From: Lacrimispora indolis DSM 755
GTDB taxonomy: Bacteria > Bacillota > Clostridia > Lachnospirales > Lachnospiraceae
NCBI RefSeq assembly: GCF_000526995.1
Contig: NZ_AZUI01000001.1
Span: 2,604,001-2,668,000 of the forward strand
Length of the DNA: 64,000 nucleotides
Direction: 5' to 3'
Part shown: piece after piece, positions 8,210-18,017 of the stretch
How the letters are laid out: every line of letters begins with the position of its first letter
Numbering within the stretch: the first letter of the stretch is position 1
Notes under the pieces: model-generated
What the model was told of the DNA's origin: nothing
The model's input: only the letters and a program-made list of their open reading frames with translations
Database searches by the model: none
Program-made: the position numbers and the translations under genes

Positions 8210-9259
8210 ATGAGATTTATTGGGAGCAAGACATTGCTGCTGGACCAGATCAGGCAAGTGATTGATGAAAAGGCGCCGGGAGCGGAAAGCTTTTGTGATA
8301 TATTTTCTGGAACCGCTGCGGTTGCCAGACATTTTAAACAGTGGTACAAGGTCTGTTCCAATGACCTGCTGTACTTTTCCTATGTGCTGCAAAGGGCTAC
8401 CGTTGAGAATGATGCCATGCCGGAGTTTACCCGTTTGCAGGAAGAAACAGGGATCAGGGATCCGGTGGAATTTTTTAATGGCAGAGAAAAAAAAGATTTA
8501 GAAGAGCTGCCGGGGGAGCGGCGTTTTTTCCAGAACACCTATGCTCCCCTGGGCGGCCGCATGTATTTAAACGATGAAAATGCCCTGCGCATTGACTATG
8601 CCAGATGCACTGTGGAAGACTGGAAGGCTGCCGGGCTTTTAAGCGAGGACGAGTATTATTACCTGGTTGCCTGTATTGTGGAGGGGATCCCTTTTGTTTC
8701 CAACACCTCAGGGACTTACGGAGCATTCCACAAAACCTGGGAAAGGCGCAGCTACAAACGGTATGAGCTGTACCGCCTGCCTGTGACCCATAACGGAAAG
8801 CAGAACCGCTGTTTCAATGAAAACGGAGCGGACCTTTTAACACAGATAGAAGGGGACATCCTTTACATTGACCCTCCCTATAATGCCCGTCAGTATCTTT
8901 CCAATTATCACGTTCTTGAAACCGCCGCCAGATATGATTATCCGGAGGTTCGGGGAGTCACGGGACAGAGGCCCGATGAGGGACAGAAATCAGAGTTCTG
9001 CATGAAGAATAAAGCGGTTCCTGCCTTTGAAAAGCTTCTTGAAAATGCCCGGTTTAAGCATATCATATTAAGCTACAGCACGGACGGGCTTATGACGGTA
9101 AGTGAGATCGAGGAAGCTATGAAAAAGCACGGAAAACCAGAGACCTTCCAGATCTATGAGATCCCGTACCGCAGATATAAAAGCCGGAAGGTGAAGGAAA
9201 CGGAACGGCTTCGGGAGCTTCTTTTCTATATGGAAAAGCAGGTGCCGCCATGTACATAA
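8210..9259 (+). CDS. D12-class N6-adenine DNA methyltransferase (M1)
   Basis: Transfers a methyl group from S-adenosylmethionine to adenine N6 in DNA. The SAM-binding motif I region is FCDIFSGTAAV (about residues 27-37), after an N-terminal FIGSK; the catalytic motif is DPPY at 221-224, extended as DPPYNARQY. The FIGSK start, the following SNDLLYFSYVLQR and DPPYNARQY recall the M.NlaIII and M.FokI N-terminal half type, from memory of the families. 349 aa. Its last 10 bases overlap the second methyltransferase gene, so they are translationally coupled. No restriction endonuclease lies on either side. Confidence 0.85.
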   Translation: MRFIGSKTLLLDQIRQVIDEKAPGAESFCDIFSGTAAVARHFKQWYKVCSNDLLYFSYVLQRATVENDAMPEFTRLQEETGIRDPVEFFNGREKKDLEELPGERRFFQNTYAPLGGRMYLNDENALRIDYARCTVEDWKAAGLLSEDEYYYLVACIVEGIPFVSNTSGTYGAFHKTWERRSYKRYELYRLPVTHNGKQNRCFNENGADLLTQIEGDILYIDPPYNARQYLSNYHVLETAARYDYPEVRGVTGQRPDEGQKSEFCMKNKAVPAFEKLLENARFKHIILSYSTDGLMTVSEIEEAMKKHGKPETFQIYEIPYRRYKSRKVKETERLRELLFYMEKQVPPCT

Positions 9260-10098
9260 AGAGTCCTTTAAACTATACAGGGGGGAAATTCAAGATCCTG
9301 GAGCCTATTTTTAAGGCGTTTCCCCAGGATATCCGAACCTTTGTGGATGTATTTGCAGGAGGCTTTAACGTAGGGATCAATGTGAATGCAGAGCAGATCG
9401 TCTGCAATGACCAGATCACCTATCTGACCCAGATGTACCAGATGTTCCGTTCCATGGAGATAGGGGAAATTTTGGAGAAGATCCAGGGACTGATCTTAAA
9501 GTATGAACTGACCCAGCAGAACCAGGAAGGTTATTATGCCTTGCGGTCGGATTATAATAAGACAAAGGATCTAATGGAGCTGTTTGTACTGGCCTGTTAT
9601 GCCTTTAACCATCAGATACGCTTTAATAACAGCCATGAGTTCAACTCCCCCTTTGGAAGGAACAGAAGCTCCTTTAACGGCAGCATTGAGAAGAATTTAA
9701 CGGAGTTCTGCCTTGCCCTTCATGAAAAGAACATTGAGTTTTCCAATCTGGACTTTATGGAACTGGATTTTACGGGATTGGGGCAGGATGACTTAGTTTA
9801 CTGCGACCCTCCCTACTTGATTTCCACAGGAAATTACAACGATGGGAACAGAGGATTCAAGGACTGGAAGGAAAGAGAGGAGAAGGCCCTTCTGGGGCTT
9901 TTGGACCGGCTTCATGAACAGGGGACCCGGTTTGCCTTGTCCAATGTCCTGTATCATAAGGGACTGTCCAATGATCTTTTGATTGAGTGGAGCAAGGGGT
10001 ATAAAGTCCATTATATTGATAATACTTATTCTAATTGCAGCTATCAGTTTAAAGAGCGGAATGCGGTCACGGTTGAAGTTCTGATCACCAACTTTTAA
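9250..10098 (+). CDS. D12-class N6-adenine DNA methyltransferase (M2)
   Basis: 282 aa. The N terminus SPLNYTGGKFKIL and FVDVFAGGFNVGINV give the TGGK and motif I signatures of DNA adenine methylases, and the catalytic motif is DPPY at residues 187-190 (VYCDPPYLIS). It starts inside the last codons of M1 (10-base overlap). Having two different D12 enzymes side by side is known for restriction systems with asymmetric recognition sites, where each strand needs its own enzyme. Here the expected nuclease is missing, so the pair is an orphan or a relic, or its nuclease is unrecognised elsewhere. Confidence 0.85.
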   Translation: MYIKSPLNYTGGKFKILEPIFKAFPQDIRTFVDVFAGGFNVGINVNAEQIVCNDQITYLTQMYQMFRSMEIGEILEKIQGLILKYELTQQNQEGYYALRSDYNKTKDLMELFVLACYAFNHQIRFNNSHEFNSPFGRNRSSFNGSIEKNLTEFCLALHEKNIEFSNLDFMELDFTGLGQDDLVYCDPPYLISTGNYNDGNRGFKDWKEREEKALLGLLDRLHEQGTRFALSNVLYHKGLSNDLLIEWSKGYKVHYIDNTYSNCSYQFKERNAVTVEVLITNF

Positions 10099-10209
10099 CT
10101 GAATCAAGCAAGTCTCCCACTTGAAATGAGAAAAGCATGAAGTAGTTGGCGGGGACTTTGACTATAGATATGTTTGGGATAAGACTGATCACGGATTTTT
10201 TAAGGGAAG

Positions 10210-10761
10210 TCACTGGGTGACTTCCCTATACCATTGACTCCATTCCGGTCTCAATATAGCGTATTCGAAAGTATCCAGCCATACAGGATCACCATTGCTG
10301 TCGGTTTTAAAATAGATATTTTGCAAAAGCAGGCCTTCCCGCCTCATATGTAACCGCTCAAGCAGCTTCCAGGAATGATCATTCTTTGGATTGCACATGG
10401 CTATGATACGTCTTGCCCCTAAATGCGTAAAGGCATGGCCAAGCAAAGCCTTTGCTCCCTCGGTTGCATAACCCCGGCCCTGGTATTTCCTGTTAAACAC
10501 ATATCCTAATTCCCATGTATTATAATCCTCTTTGCCCAGATACAGGTTCCCTATTAACTTTTCACTTCCTTTTAAGCAGACGGCATAAAACGATTCATCA
10601 TCTGACCTTCTGGCTGCTTCTTCTTTGGCCTGAGCTTCTGAATAAATATCATATGGTTCAAATGCAACGGTTTCTTTGTCTGACAAATATTCATACATAT
10701 CCTGCCAATCACTTTGTTCAAATTTTCTTATAATCAATCGGTCTGTAACAATGGTTTTCAT
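10210..10761 (-). CDS. GNAT-family N-acetyltransferase (RimJ/RimL type)
   Basis: 183 aa acetyl-CoA-dependent acetyltransferase. It opens with TDRLIIRKFEQSDW, typical of the RimJ/RimL/ribosomal-protein-serine branch. The acetyl-CoA loop is YQGRGYATEGAKALLGHAF at about residues 96-114, and the conserved C-terminal part is NPKNDHSWKLLERL. I use ATG 10761 (MKTIVTD) because AAGGAG sits 7 bases before it; an upstream in-frame ATG at 10779 lacks such a site. Monocistronic. The substrate, a protein N terminus or a small molecule, is unknown. Confidence 0.85.
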   Translation of the reverse strand: MKTIVTDRLIIRKFEQSDWQDMYEYLSDKETVAFEPYDIYSEAQAKEEAARRSDDESFYAVCLKGSEKLIGNLYLGKEDYNTWELGYVFNRKYQGRGYATEGAKALLGHAFTHLGARRIIAMCNPKNDHSWKLLERLHMRREGLLLQNIYFKTDSNGDPVWLDTFEYAILRPEWSQWYREVTQ

Positions 10762-10982
10762 TTGACGCTCCTTCATCATCTCATAGGAGGCTTTGCCTCC
10801 TGGGATTTGATCAAATCTCTGCCGCAGACCTTAATGAAGCTATCCACAAGGGTCGTTTGGTCAATTTTAAAATATCGCACTTTGGCTCACCAGTCAACAG
10901 TAAAAATATATTTTTTGGAACTGAAAGTGCCGCTGAAATATCCGGTTTCCCAGAGCTGTTCCCAGGCGGTAAAAACAGTAGC

Positions 10983-11010
10983 AAAAAGCGCCGGATCTGG
11001 CTTCCGGCGC
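10983..11010 (-). terminator. Intrinsic terminator of the TetR/ABC exporter operon
   Basis: A perfect 8-bp stem GCGCCGGA/TCCGGCGC (10988-10995 with 11003-11010) is followed on the minus strand by TTTTT. It lies 17 bases past the stop of the permease gene. The 200 bases between this and the GNAT gene hold no supported gene. Confidence 0.85.
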
Positions 11011-11027
11011 CTGTCAGTAATTCGTAT

Positions 11028-12617
11028 TCAGTGCAATGCCGCATCCCTGCGCTTAAACAGTGCAATCCCCGCCAAGGTCAGAACCGCCGTGACGGCGCAC
11101 AGGACGATGGGTGCTGCAGCCGGCTGGCTGGCCTTAAGGGGCGTTATCCAGGAGAAAGGAGAAATCCCATACAGCATATTGCTGATATTCTGCTGTTCCC
11201 ACAAAATTTCTATGAGAATGAACAATATCAGCAGGCCGTAGTTAAGCCCGTTCATCCATTTGGGCAGAGCTCCGAACAACAGCAGGGCAATGCCGCCAAA
11301 GACCCAGATTCCAGGGATTTTCTCTGCCATATCTAAGAACAGCCGGGCAAGAGCGCCCTGATCTCCTGTTCCTGCTACCGTTCCCAGGCCCACGCAGAAG
11401 CCGGACACCAGTGCAATGGCTGCCGAGCCGCCGAAGATATAGACCAGATGGCTTAATGCCAGCCGTTCCCGGCGGACGGGCAGGGCAAGCAGGGTTTCCC
11501 CTCTGTCCACCTCTTCCCGACGCAAAAGCCCTGCCGACAGCAGCACATAAACGGAGATGATCATGCTGAAAATATACAGCATCAGGGACATAAAAGCCCG
11601 GTCCATCCCGCCCAGGCGTTCAATGAGCCCGGCAAGCGCTTCCGCTGAGCTGACGGCGTCTGTCATTAAGTAGCTGACGCAGCCTAAGGCAAAGGAAAAT
11701 ACGGCATAGAACAAAAACCATGAGAGGAACAAGCCTCTCTGGGTGCGCCAGGCAAGTGCAAAGAGGGAACGGAATCCGGGCTTTGCAAAAGCACGTCCTT
11801 TCCGCTGGGGGAATAATCCGGCGCCCACATCCCGCCTTAACATCAGCCATAGGGACAGTGCCGTCAGTGCGGCGCCCGCTGCCAGGGGGATCAGCAGCAC
11901 CATAAAGCGCTCCCCGGCAAATGGGCGGATCAGCAGCGGCCAGTCAAGGGGGTTGAGATACCCCGCAGGATGAGCTGCTCCCGCCGCATTCCAGAGGGTG
12001 TGCAGGGCAAACAGTATTCCCAGGCTGCCAAAGGCAGCTCCCCGTGCCGCCGAAGCTCCCACAAAGAATTGAGCCGCAACGCCTGTCAGGATGCCAAGTA
12101 CGCAGGCTGCGGCGAAGAAGCCCAGGCAATGGGCCAGGGAGCCGGTCAGAGAAAGACCAAGCGCCGTCATTGCCAGAGCCGTCAGCAGGGCAGCGCCTCC
12201 GTTGACCAGCATCATTGTGAGCAGTGCCGCAGTCAGGGGCGCCAGGCAGCCGGTCACGTTGGCTCTCAGCAGTTCCTCCTTTCCCTGCTCTTCGGCCAGC
12301 CGGGTATGGCGTATCATGTGGATGGCGCTGAAGATTCCGCTTAATATCACCATGAACACTTTGGTGCGCCAGGTGACAAAACCTGCCACCGAAACAACCA
12401 GCAGCGGGCCGTGTATGGCCTGGGTAAGGGGATCGATGAGGGTGACACCCATCCTGACAAGAGCCTCCTGTGTGGGGAAGAGCACCAGCGATGATATGGT
12501 GTTGATGGCAACCCAAAGTCCCGGCAGCAGCAGCCAGACCAGCGTGAAAATGCGGTTTTGCCGCAGATACAGCCTCATCAGAGCATCCGTGCCGTGTAAA
12601 TATCTCTTCATCTTCAT
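11028..12617 (-). CDS. ABC exporter permease, TnrB2-like
   Basis: 529-aa polytopic membrane protein with about twelve hydrophobic segments in two similar halves, separated by a basic cytoplasmic region ([20 protein letters not shown]). This is the architecture of large single-chain ABC-2-type permeases annotated as antibiotic (tetronasin-type) exporters. ATG 12617 overlaps the stop of the ATPase gene by four bases (ATGA), so translation is coupled. It is G+C-richer than its neighbours. The exported compound is unknown; control by a TetR repressor suggests a toxic compound or antibiotic. Confidence 0.85.
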   Translation of the reverse strand: MKMKRYLHGTDALMRLYLRQNRIFTLVWLLLPGLWVAINTISSLVLFPTQEALVRMGVTLIDPLTQAIHGPLLVVSVAGFVTWRTKVFMVILSGIFSAIHMIRHTRLAEEQGKEELLRANVTGCLAPLTAALLTMMLVNGGAALLTALAMTALGLSLTGSLAHCLGFFAAACVLGILTGVAAQFFVGASAARGAAFGSLGILFALHTLWNAAGAAHPAGYLNPLDWPLLIRPFAGERFMVLLIPLAAGAALTALSLWLMLRRDVGAGLFPQRKGRAFAKPGFRSLFALAWRTQRGLFLSWFLFYAVFSFALGCVSYLMTDAVSSAEALAGLIERLGGMDRAFMSLMLYIFSMIISVYVLLSAGLLRREEVDRGETLLALPVRRERLALSHLVYIFGGSAAIALVSGFCVGLGTVAGTGDQGALARLFLDMAEKIPGIWVFGGIALLLFGALPKWMNGLNYGLLILFILIEILWEQQNISNMLYGISPFSWITPLKASQPAAAPIVLCAVTAVLTLAGIALFKRRDAALH

Positions 12618-13348
12618 ACCCTCCCTTTTGTCTCCTTTTTGTAGTAGTTCATAAACAGGGTTTCCAGGGTGGGCGGCTGGCAGCCCTCAATAAGCGCTTT
12701 CAAGTCCGACATGGTGCCCTGCTGGATGATCCTTCCCCCGCGGATGACGCCGATCCGGTCGCAAACTGCCTCCACCTCAGATAAGATATGGCTGGAGAGA
12801 AATACCGTCTTCCCCTGGTCTCTGGCCTCTTTTACGCACTGCTGGAACACGGTTTCCATCAGCGGATCAAGACCGGTGGTCGGTTCGTCAAGGATGAGCA
12901 GTTCCACATCCGAAACAAAGGCGGAGATCAGCATTACCTTCTGCCGGTTGCCCTTGGAGTAGGTCTTGCATTTCTTGGTGGGGTCCAGGTCAAAGCGCTG
13001 GATCAGCCGGGCCCGTCGTTCCCTGGAATAATTTCCCCGCAGCTTTCCGAGAAAGTCGATGATTTCGCCGCCGGTCATGTTGTCCCAAAGCTGTACATCG
13101 CTGGGAACATAGGCCAGACGCTTGTGCAGCTCAACCGTGTCCTTCCAGGGATCGCCGCCCAGCAGCTTTACCTCTCCGCCGTCCTTTTTAAGAAGCCCCA
13201 GCAGAATGCGGATGGTGGTGGATTTACCAGCGCCGTTTGGCCCGATAAAACCGTAGACCGAGCCGTTTGGGACCAGGAGATCAACCCCGTCTAAGGCCAT
13301 GGATTTTCCAAAGCTTTTCCTTAGATCATGAATATCAATTGCAGACAT
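12614..13348 (-). CDS. ABC exporter ATP-binding protein
   Basis: 244-aa nucleotide-binding subunit of the CcmA/DrrA type. Walker A is GPNGAGKST; the signature region reads [11 protein letters not shown] instead of LSGGQ, a common variant in this exporter group; Walker B is [12 protein letters not shown] and the H-loop is SSHILSEVE. The open frame runs upstream to 13456, but ATG 13348 (MSAIDIHDL) has GAGGAGG in place and matches family starts. It lies 13 bases after the TetR gene and overlaps the permease start, so it works with that permease in an autoregulated efflux operon. Confidence 0.92.
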   Translation of the reverse strand: MSAIDIHDLRKSFGKSMALDGVDLLVPNGSVYGFIGPNGAGKSTTIRILLGLLKKDGGEVKLLGGDPWKDTVELHKRLAYVPSDVQLWDNMTGGEIIDFLGKLRGNYSRERRARLIQRFDLDPTKKCKTYSKGNRQKVMLISAFVSDVELLILDEPTTGLDPLMETVFQQCVKEARDQGKTVFLSSHILSEVEAVCDRIGVIRGGRIIQQGTMSDLKALIEGCQPPTLETLFMNYYKKETKGRV

Positions 13349-13361
13349 TATTTTTTCCTCC

Positions 13362-13997
13362 TCACTGTTTATAAAAGCATTTACGCAGAACCTCAAGGTA
13401 TTGATCAAAGTCGGCATTAAGGGCATCCATGTCGATTTCCTCCACCCGTTTGTCACCGACCAGTTCCATGGAGCGGTTACCGTAATTCTCCAACGCCCAT
13501 ATGATCAGGTCCCTGGCCTTCTCAAAGGGGATATCCGGGCGGAAAAGGGACTGGTCTAAATTACCCAGCAGCATCTCATAGCCGTATGCCGTCACACGCT
13601 TAAGCTCCTCTGAAAGCTCAGAGGCAATATCAGGTGATTTTTCTTTTGTCAGCCGTTTGATGAATTCGAACAGCCGGGGATAGCGCTGGTATACCTGCCC
13701 CTTTAGCATGGCGGCCCGGCGGTACCGGATGATGAGATCGCCCTGGCAATGGCCGATCTGCTGGTAAAACTCTCGGCTGACCAGCTCAAAGGCATAGCTG
13801 CAGAGGAACAGGAACAGTTCCTTTTTACTGGGAAAATAGTGGAACAGTGCTCCTTTTGAAATGGCAGCCGCCTTTACAATGGTGTTGGTGGATGCCAGAT
13901 CATAGCCGTTTTCTGCAAACTCCGTAAAGGCAGCGTTGATGATGGCATCCCGCTTTTCTTCTTTTAAGCCGATAAAATTTTCGTACAACAAAACCAC
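13362..13997 (-). CDS. TetR-family repressor of the ABC exporter
   Basis: 211 aa. The N-terminal TetR helix-turn-helix is clear at about residues 15-60 ([22 protein letters not shown], then [17 protein letters not shown]); the rest is the helical ligand-binding and dimer domain. There is no ATG near the right place. The listed GTG at 13997 sits too close to the AAAGGA site, and TTG at 13991 (spacing about 7) is the more likely start. It heads the operon and is preceded by two palindromic operators overlapping its own promoter, so autorepression relieved by a drug-like ligand is expected. Confidence 0.9.
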   Translation of the reverse strand: MVLLYENFIGLKEEKRDAIINAAFTEFAENGYDLASTNTIVKAAAISKGALFHYFPSKKELFLFLCSYAFELVSREFYQQIGHCQGDLIIRYRRAAMLKGQVYQRYPRLFEFIKRLTKEKSPDIASELSEELKRVTAYGYEMLLGNLDQSLFRPDIPFEKARDLIIWALENYGNRSMELVGDKRVEEIDMDALNADFDQYLEVLRKCFYKQ

Positions 13998-14013
13998 ATC
14001 CTTTCAGTGTAAA

Positions 14014-14069
14014 ATTGACCACACTGGTCGATTAATTGCATTGTAGCATAACCGACCAGTGTGGTCAAT
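14014..14069 (-). promoter_or_regulatory. Promoter with two nested TetR operators
   Basis: A perfect 17-bp inverted repeat, ATTGACCACACTGGTCG at 14014-14030 and its reverse complement at 14053-14069, flanks the minus-strand promoter. Each arm is itself a palindrome (GACCA-3-TGGTC). The -35 TTGACC (14063-14068) lies inside the upstream arm and the -10 TACAAT (14040-14045) lies between the arms, with a 17-base spacer. A bound repressor would cover both the -35 and the transcription start. Confidence 0.8.
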
Positions 14070-14086
14070 GGAAAAATTTGCACTTG

Positions 14087-14126
14087 TAAAAGCATGTTAT
14101 TATAAAAGCATGTTATTATAAAAGCA
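14087..14126. repeat. Tandem 16-bp repeat, 2.5 copies
   Basis: The unit TAAAAGCATGTTATTA occurs at 14087-14102 and 14103-14118, with a further partial copy to 14126. It lies between the TetR promoter and the terminator of the pot operon. It is probably replication slippage in non-coding DNA. Confidence 0.8.
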
Positions 14127-14150
14127 GACAGCATAATCTGCTGTCTGCTT
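14119..14150 (-). terminator. Intrinsic terminator of the pot operon
   Basis: A perfect 12-bp stem AAGCAGACAGCA/TGCTGTCTGCTT with a 5-base loop continues on the minus strand with TTATAATAA. The U tract is short. It lies 70 bases beyond the potD stop. Confidence 0.65.
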
Positions 14151-14220
14151 CATGGAATCCCATGATCCGTTTTGCGCGCCTATATGAACACACACCGGAT
14201 CTTCTCCTTTTAACTGTCTG

Positions 14221-15318
14221 TTAGTTGGATTTTACCTCTTTCCATGCCTCATTATAAAGAGAATCCACCTCATCTCCCAGATACTGGTACACTTCGCTGT
14301 TCTTTAAATTATCCTCGTCAGGGAAAACTGCCTTGTTATTCTGCAGCTCCGGATCAAGTAAATCAAAAGCCCCTTTGTTGGGAGTTGGATAGGTGATGTA
14401 TTCAAAATTCTTTTTAGCAATGTCAGGACGGCAGAGGAAGTTGATCCATTTTTCCGCATTTTCCTTGTTGGGCGCATTGGCAGGAATGACCCAGGAATCC
14501 AGCCAGAGGTTGGTTCCTTCTTCCGGGATCACGTATTCCAGGGAATAGTCAAGGCCAAGGTCCTTTACTTCATTCTGGATGTAAAGCATTTCTCCGGAGT
14601 AAATGACGCCCACTGCGGCCTCGCCGCCGATCATCTTATCCCGGACCTGATCAATGACATAGGCCTGAACAAGAGGTTTTTGCTTGATAAGCAGTTCTTT
14701 TGCTTCATTGATCTCAGCCTCGTTGGTGGTGTTGGCCGAATAGCCAAGGGATTTTAATGCCACCATAAAGGCATCACGGACGCTGTCCTGCATGAGGATA
14801 TTATCCTTAAACTTCTCATCCCATAAGTCAGACCATTTGGTGGGAGCGTCTTTAGGGTCTACCATGCTGGTGTTATAAAGGATCCCTACGGTTCCCCAGC
14901 AATATGGCACGGAATATTTGTTTTCCGGATCAAAGCTCTTTGACATTTCCTGGTATCTGGGATCGATTTCCTTTACATTAGGAACATTGTCAAAATTGAT
15001 TTCAGAGAGAAGATTGTTTTCAATCATTTTCTGGATCATGTAATCGGAAGGGCATACGGCGTCATATTTTACGCCCCCCGCCTCAATGACAGGATACATC
15101 TCTTCATTGGTTTCAAACATGTCGTAAACGACCTTGATTCCGGTTTCTTGTTCAAACTGCTCGATAACGGACTCGTCAATGTATTCGCCCCAGTTGTACA
15201 CGTAAACCTCTCCGCTGCCTCCTGCCTTTGGAGCGGATTTTCCGCAGCCGCTTAAAAGGGAGATGGAAAGGAGGGACAGGGCGCTGACCGCCATGATTTT
15301 AGATAATTTTTTTTTCAT
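14221..15318 (-). CDS. potD: Spermidine/putrescine-binding lipoprotein PotD
   Basis: 365 aa. The lipoprotein signal ends in LLSGCGK; the mature chain begins with the family's hallmark VYVYNWGEYIDESV. Typical PotD/PotF segments follow: YDAVCPSDYMIQKM, VPYCWGTVGILYN, and a late NAPNKENAEKWINFLCRPDIA. It captures polyamines outside the membrane for the PotABC transporter. It is the last gene of the operon, 12 bases after potC. Confidence 0.95.
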   Translation of the reverse strand: MKKKLSKIMAVSALSLLSISLLSGCGKSAPKAGGSGEVYVYNWGEYIDESVIEQFEQETGIKVVYDMFETNEEMYPVIEAGGVKYDAVCPSDYMIQKMIENNLLSEINFDNVPNVKEIDPRYQEMSKSFDPENKYSVPYCWGTVGILYNTSMVDPKDAPTKWSDLWDEKFKDNILMQDSVRDAFMVALKSLGYSANTTNEAEINEAKELLIKQKPLVQAYVIDQVRDKMIGGEAAVGVIYSGEMLYIQNEVKDLGLDYSLEYVIPEEGTNLWLDSWVIPANAPNKENAEKWINFLCRPDIAKKNFEYITYPTPNKGAFDLLDPELQNNKAVFPDEDNLKNSEVYQYLGDEVDSLYNEAWKEVKSN

Positions 15319-15330
15319 GTGAGTGTTCTC

Positions 15331-16119
15331 CTATTGTTTTTTACGCTTTGGTGCAAAGTTGGTGATGAGAAGCAGCACAAGCACCGTGATAAAGATGATG
15401 GTTGACAGGGCGTACATGGAGGGGCGTATCCCCCGGCGCACTTCGCTGTAAATTAAGGTTGAAAGGGTATTGATGCCGGCTCCCCTGGTAAAGTGGGTGA
15501 TGATAAAGTCATCCAAGGACATGGTGAAAGCAAGGAGAAAACCGGAAAGCACGCCGGGAAGGATATCCGGGAACACCACTTTAAAAAATGCGGAGACCGA
15601 TGTGGCTCCCAAGTCCATGGCGGCTTCGTAAGTACTTTTATCCGTTTGCTTTAGCTTGGGCATGACGCTTAAAATGACATAAGGAATATTAAAGGTTATA
15701 TGTGAAATCAAAATGGTCTGAAATCCCAGGGAAAACCGAAAGGCGATAAACGCCAGCATGAGAGAGATTCCGGTAACAATATCCGCATTCAGCATGGGGA
15801 TGTTGGTAATGCCCATGAGAACAGACCTGGGGATCCGGTTCATGCTGTTAATGGCAATGGCTGCCGCAGTGCCGATGATGACCGCAATCAAAGAGGAAAG
15901 GAATGCGATCAGCAGGGTATTGTAAAGGGCTGCCATAATGGTGCTGCTTGAGAACAGCTCCCCATACCATCTGGTGGTAAAGCTGCCCCATTGGGTACGG
16001 GATTTGGAACTGTTAAAGGAGAGCACTGCCATGGTGGCAATGGGGGCATATAAAAATACCATAATGATAACCAGGTAAAAATCCTGGATAAAGCGTTTGA
16101 TAAAGCTTTTCCTGTTCAT
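15331..16119 (-). CDS. potC: Spermidine/putrescine ABC permease PotC
   Basis: 262-aa membrane protein with about six hydrophobic helices. The ATPase-docking loop is in EAAMDLGATSVSAFFKVVFP, and the conserved MSLDDFIITHFTRG of PotC is visible near residue 200. The start shares one base with the potB stop, a sign of coupled translation. With PotB it forms the polyamine channel. Confidence 0.95.
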   Translation of the reverse strand: MNRKSFIKRFIQDFYLVIIMVFLYAPIATMAVLSFNSSKSRTQWGSFTTRWYGELFSSSTIMAALYNTLLIAFLSSLIAVIIGTAAAIAINSMNRIPRSVLMGITNIPMLNADIVTGISLMLAFIAFRFSLGFQTILISHITFNIPYVILSVMPKLKQTDKSTYEAAMDLGATSVSAFFKVVFPDILPGVLSGFLLAFTMSLDDFIITHFTRGAGINTLSTLIYSEVRRGIRPSMYALSTIIFITVLVLLLITNFAPKRKKQ

Positions 16120-16931
16120 CAGAATGCCGTTCCCTCCCCGTTTTTATCGTATTTGGCAATCAGTGCCATGCTGATCAGAATGAAAACCATGAGAACAAGG
16201 GAAAGGCCTGAGCCTAAATTCCAGTTGCTTCCCTTGGTAAACTCCTGTTCAATGACATTTCCGATCAGGAGGATCTTGCTGCCTCCCAAAAGGTTGGAGA
16301 TGACAAAGGTGGTAAGAGCCGGCACGAACACCATGGTGATCCCGCTCACAATGCCGGGAACGCTTAATGGAAACAGGATACGGAACAGAACCTGGATGGT
16401 GTTGGCCCCTAAGTCCCTGGCAGCGTTTATCACGTTGTCGTCAATTTTCATCAGTACATTGTAAATGGGAAGGACCATAAACGGCAAAAAGTTGTAAACC
16501 ATGCCGAGGATAATGGCTCCCGGTGTATTGATCAGATTCTGGTTAGGCAGGTGAAGGGCGTTTAAAATGCCGTTAATGACGCCGTTTTTTTCCAGTAAGG
16601 TCTGCCATGCCAGGGTCCGGAGAAGAAAATTCATCCACATGGGAAGGATGAAGATAAAAACGATAAAGCTTCCCTGGCCCATTCCCCTGGAGCGCAGGAT
16701 CATGGCCAGAGGATAAGCGAGGATCAGGCAGAGGACCGTGCTGATAAAGGAAAGTCCAAGTGAGAGCCAAAGGGCCTTTGCATGTTCCGCCGTTGTGACG
16801 GAAAGGACATTTCCCAGGGTAAAGGCCCCGGACCGGTCCGTAAGCCCGTAAAATACAATCAGCGCCAGCGGGATCAGGATAAAGCCGATCATCCACATGA
16901 TATATGGGCCGGATAATAATTTTTTACTCAT
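16119..16931 (-). CDS. potB: Spermidine/putrescine ABC permease PotB
   Basis: 270 aa from ATG 16931 ([10 protein letters not shown]). An in-frame ATG at 16952 would add seven residues, but the shorter form overlaps the potA stop by only eight bases and matches family starts. About six membrane segments are present; the EAA-type loop is [20 protein letters not shown]. It pairs with PotC, and PotA drives transport. Confidence 0.93.
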   Translation of the reverse strand: MSKKLLSGPYIMWMIGFILIPLALIVFYGLTDRSGAFTLGNVLSVTTAEHAKALWLSLGLSFISTVLCLILAYPLAMILRSRGMGQGSFIVFIFILPMWMNFLLRTLAWQTLLEKNGVINGILNALHLPNQNLINTPGAIILGMVYNFLPFMVLPIYNVLMKIDDNVINAARDLGANTIQVLFRILFPLSVPGIVSGITMVFVPALTTFVISNLLGGSKILLIGNVIEQEFTKGSNWNLGSGLSLVLMVFILISMALIAKYDKNGEGTAF

Positions 16932-18000
16932 TGATTCCCACAGCCTCCTCATCCTCAGAAGCCGGTTTGTTCATGATCTGGATATCGAACGGGTCCACAT
17001 GAATGCCCACTTCCTGTCCGACCGGGAACATATCCGTGCTGTGTACCAGCCATTCAAAACCGTTAGGCGTAGTCACTTCCATTTCATAGTGGACGCCCTT
17101 GAAAATCAGATGGGTCACAATCCCTGTCAGGGAGCCTGCCTCGGGAGATACCAGATCAATATCCTCCGGGCGGATGACAACGTCAACCGGAGCGTTGGTT
17201 CCAAAGCCTTTGTCAACGCAGACAAATTTGGCGTTAAAGATCTCCACCAGCTCATCCCTGACCATGATTCCGGGCATAATGTTGCTTTCCCCGATGAAAT
17301 CGGCCACAAAGGCATTTTCCGGTTCATTGTAGATGTTTTCCGGGGACCCCATCTGCTGGATATAACCCTGGTTCATGACGACGATAGTGTCGGACATGGT
17401 CAGGGCTTCTTCCTGGTCATGGGTCACGTAGATAAAGGTGATGCCCAGCTCATTTTTCAAACGGATCAGCTCATACTGCATATCCTGGCGAAGCTTTAAG
17501 TCCAGCGCTCCCAAAGGCTCGTCAAGGAGAAGAACTCTTGGTTCGTTTACGATTGCCCTGGCAATGGCGATCCGCTGCTGCTGGCCTCCGCTTAAGGAGC
17601 TTACCGTGCGGTTTTCAAAGCCGTCTAAGTTAACCAGCTTTAAGGCGTATTTGATCTTATCCTGTATATAGGCTTTTGGTTTATTTTTGATTTTCAGGCC
17701 AAAGGCGATGTTTTCCGAAATGGACATGTGGTTAAACAGGGCGTATTTCTGGAATACCGTGTTTAATTGCCGTTTGTTGGGAGGCAGGTTGGTGATGTCC
17801 TGTCCCTCAAAGATCACCTTCCCCTGGTCAGGGCTTTCAAAGCCGCCGATAATCCGAAGGGTTGTGGTTTTGCCGCAGCCGCTGGGTCCTAGCAGGGTAA
17901 CAAATGCGTTCTCCTTAACGGAGAGGTTTAAATCATCCAGTACCATGGTACCGTCAAAGCTTTTTGTGATATTCCGTAAATCAATTAATGGCTGACCCAT
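16924..18000 (-). CDS. potA: Spermidine/putrescine ABC ATPase PotA
   Basis: 358 aa. Walker A is [10 protein letters not shown]-loop FQKYALF, signature LSGGQQQR, Walker [13 protein letters not shown] and H-loop VTHDQEE, all intact. The C-terminal third is a TOBE-type regulatory domain ([10 protein letters not shown]). It hydrolyses ATP to drive polyamine uptake. It begins 17 bases after the regulator gene and overlaps potB, in the usual potABCD order. Confidence 0.96.
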   Translation of the reverse strand: MGQPLIDLRNITKSFDGTMVLDDLNLSVKENAFVTLLGPSGCGKTTTLRIIGGFESPDQGKVIFEGQDITNLPPNKRQLNTVFQKYALFNHMSISENIAFGLKIKNKPKAYIQDKIKYALKLVNLDGFENRTVSSLSGGQQQRIAIARAIVNEPRVLLLDEPLGALDLKLRQDMQYELIRLKNELGITFIYVTHDQEEALTMSDTIVVMNQGYIQQMGSPENIYNEPENAFVADFIGESNIMPGIMVRDELVEIFNAKFVCVDKGFGTNAPVDVVIRPEDIDLVSPEAGSLTGIVTHLIFKGVHYEMEVTTPNGFEWLVHSTDMFPVGQEVGIHVDPFDIQIMNKPASEDEEAVGINE

Positions 18001-18017
18001 GACCCTTTATCCTCCTG

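Noticed and set aside
10200..10228. Inverted repeat AGGGAAGTCAC/GTGACTTCCCT as a terminator of the methyltransferase pair
   Set aside because: The stem is good but there is no T-run after it on either strand, and it overlaps the end of the GNAT gene.
8210..10779. Complete restriction-modification system
   Set aside because: Neither neighbour has nuclease motifs; the downstream gene is a GNAT acetyltransferase and the upstream one a diguanylate cyclase.
10780..11065. Open frames in the gap between the GNAT gene and the exporter terminator, for example one reading LPQTLMKLSTRVVWSI
   Set aside because: Weakly reminiscent of a recombinase tail, but there is no catalytic motif, start or consistent frame; not enough to call a remnant.
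12091..12654. Long plus-strand open frames (about 120-190 codons) opposite the ABC exporter permease
   Set aside because: They lie antisense to a well-supported membrane protein gene in G+C-rich DNA, have no ribosome binding site and no recognisable protein pattern.
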